Translations under genes and position numbers: made by a program
The notes under the pieces: model-generated
What the model was told of the DNA's origin: nothing
Seen by the model: the letters and a program-made list of their open reading frames with translations, nothing else
Databases searched by the model: none
In this document: positions 62,601 through 64,000 of the stretch, one piece after another
Layout: each line of letters opens with the position of its first letter
Position numbering within the stretch: position 1 is the first letter of the stretch
Assembly: GCA_037039685.1 (NCBI GenBank)
Contig: JAWNGF010000004.1
Location: 2,232,001-2,296,000, forward strand
Direction of reading: 5' to 3'
DNA from: Ceratobasidium sp. AG-K
Lineage: Eukaryota > Basidiomycota > Agaricomycetes > Cantharellales > Ceratobasidiaceae
Length of the DNA: 64,000 bases

Positions 62601-64000
62601 CGGTGTTCAAGAACCCACGCGACAGCTGGCTGCCTACCCCGAAACGGTCAGATACGTACGGAGAGACCTCTCCGGAGGAAGACCCCAACCATCATGTCCC
62701 GCCCGTCCCGAGCCCAAACCACCGATTCACGATGACCTTGCCAGGATGGAGTGCGATGCCCCCATCCTCTCCCTCTGCAACAACGACAAAAAAGACAACC
62801 GGCCCCAAGCCGCTCCTGCTCGGCAAGAACCGCCAGTCGACGTCCACGGCTAGCAGCACCGCTCGCTTCCGAGGCATGTCACGCCAGAGTTCCATTTCGT
62901 CCTCGACGGGTAGCCATCGCGAGTGGGAGATGATGGCCGCACTTAGCCCACGTTCCGATTCGGGTTCTCTCGTCGGACGCCCCGATTCGGGGTCATTCGC
63001 TGCTCGCTCGCGTCGCTCGATGGGAACCGGTTCCATGCCCCCCAGCGCAGCCGGGTCACTGGCGCCGAGTGAAGACGAAGCCGTTTTTGTTGGACCTGGT
63101 CTGCGTGGGTCGTCCGACCAGGGTAGCCCACCCAACCCTGCCTCGGGGGCTAGCTCGTCGAGGTTCAGTCCTCCCGTCGTTGTACCACGCGCACCAGAGC
63201 GTCCTACCTCCACCGAACTGAAGCGTACAAGCTCTCCGCTCAGCATGAGTATGGGAACCGGGGGCTTTAGCACTGGTCCCGGAAGTGCGGCGGATTCTCC
63301 AAGGGGCAGCTGGCAACTCGCAGATGGCCCAGTTACAGCGGAACCCGCGCCCGTTCGTAAATGGGAGTTAACAGACGGCCCAACTCCCGCGTCGGTCGAG
63401 GTTTCAGATTCGCGATCCAAGGCAGAGACGATGCCTGTCCAGCTAGAGCACAGCAACAGCACGGCGACGGTGCGCAAGTTCGAGTTGACGGACGGGCCCG
63501 CTGCTGGTCGAGCGAGTACCACGTCGGCCCTAGCTACGACACCTGCCGCAAACGAACCCTCGACTCAGTCTCCCGTCGTTCCTCCTTTCCCGCGCAAATG
63601 GGAATTGTCCGATAACCCTGTCCCGCGCATAGAGCCTAATCTACCTCCAGCCATGACGGCCGACTCGGACGCAGCCGACTCTCCAGTCCTTGCTCCCGGA
63701 GAAACACGAGGCAAAGCCTGGCCAAAGCGTACCTCTTCGAACCGACCCACGAACCTGAACTTGCGCGTCAAACCCCGACCCGGTAGCACAGCATCCATTG
63801 GAGACAAGGGCGATGGTCTGCGCACGCCCCAAGTTGAAGAAAACCTAGTTACGCCCACTTCTGCGTCGACTCTCCCCTATATGCGCACACCCTCGCCGGA
63901 TAGTATGCAAACGCCATTGCCTCAGGTCGAGGAGCGTACGCCGAGAAGGAAGAAACAGGGCCAAGCGGCGCCTGCGCAGAACCGCCGTAGCAAGGCGATT
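59649..64000 (+). CDS. TBC-domain Rab GTPase-activating protein (3' end outside window)
   Basis: Stimulates GTP hydrolysis by a Rab GTPase in membrane traffic. Exons: 59649-59686, 59735-59820, 59868-59910, 59958-60033, 60086-60151, 60193-61263, 61314-61354, then 61408 to the window end; 1,338 aa so far with no stop. The TBC domain starts at GIPEHPVWMRSRIWRLLLG. The arginine finger is Arg124 in TIAKDVDRTQP and the glutamine finger is YTQGLNELL. An insert of about 110 low-complexity residues separates the two fingers. EADTFWLFVELM and YRWIACLLAQDLPL continue the domain, which resembles the TBC1D13 type. From about residue 500 on the tail is Ser/Pro-rich and disordered, with four WELTDGP-like repeats (63306-63620). 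Confidence 0.9.
63306..63620 (+). repeat. four WELTDGP-like motif repeats in the TBC tail
   Basis: The tail of the TBC protein repeats a short motif four times: SWQLADGP (about 63306), KWELTDGP (about 63358), KFELTDGP (about 63475), KWELSDNP (about 63596). Each has an aromatic residue, an acidic or Gln residue, Leu, then D-G/N-P. The gaps between copies vary and are Ser/Thr/Pro-rich. These look like linear interaction motifs. Confidence 0.7.

Noticed and set aside
62692..63522. Minus-strand open frame of 276 codons
   Set aside because: It is antisense to the same TBC exon; the plus frame continues TBC from 61408 without a stop.

Overview
The window is nuclear DNA of a filamentous basidiomycete. 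The signs are genes cut by many 45-60 nt GT-AG introns, a pectate lyase with a fungal cellulose-binding module, a GPI-anchored GH72 glucanosyltransferase, and basidiomycete-style F-box and P450 genes. The gene set and the decay of a ferritin-like family fit an agaricomycete, perhaps Cantharellales (Rhizoctonia/Ceratobasidium-like); that placement is inference. No rRNA, tRNA, CRISPR array or intact transposon was recognised. All exon models were read by eye, and for most genes the summed exon lengths give an intact frame.

Layout. 1.56-3.80 kb (+): secreted CBM1-PL1 pectate lyase in about 20 exons. 4.22-10.21 kb (-): 1,886-aa coiled-coil protein. 10.67-12.17 kb (-): Rec114-like meiotic protein, divergent from DBP3 (12.38-14.48 kb, +), which carries a one-base frameshift. 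15.3-17.4 kb: a decayed Rds1-type ferritin-like gene and a fainter second relic. 18.18 kb: DUF4504-like gene. 21.11 kb: zinc-finger regulator. 22.76-23.38 kb (-): mitochondrial uL14. 24.0 and 26.5 kb: two F-box proteins. 28.96-31.13 kb: cytochrome P450. 32.47-34.52 kb (-): GH72. 35.15-37.60 kb (-): VAC8. 40.29-42.72 kb: UPF0052/YvcK-like protein. 43.3 kb: third F-box gene. 46.78-50.01 kb (-): GCN20. 50.46-51.67 kb (-): small coiled-coil protein. 52.39-54.67 kb: oxysterol-binding protein. 55.44-57.47 kb (-): protein with several SUMO-interacting-like motifs, with a relic copy of one motif downstream. 57.76-59.25 kb (-): eIF5. 59.65 kb to the end: TBC-domain RabGAP, running off the window.

Functionally this is a mix of housekeeping genes (translation: GCN20, eIF5, uL14m, DBP3; membrane traffic: VAC8, OSBP, TBC; cell wall: GH72) and faster-evolving genes (pectate lyase, P450, F-box, ferritin-like). 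No metabolic cluster is evident. Points of most interest are extreme exon fragmentation (a likely 3-nt exon and several of 13-29 nt), four or five GC-AG introns, the SIM-rich protein with its partial duplicate, and the decayed ferritin-like pair.
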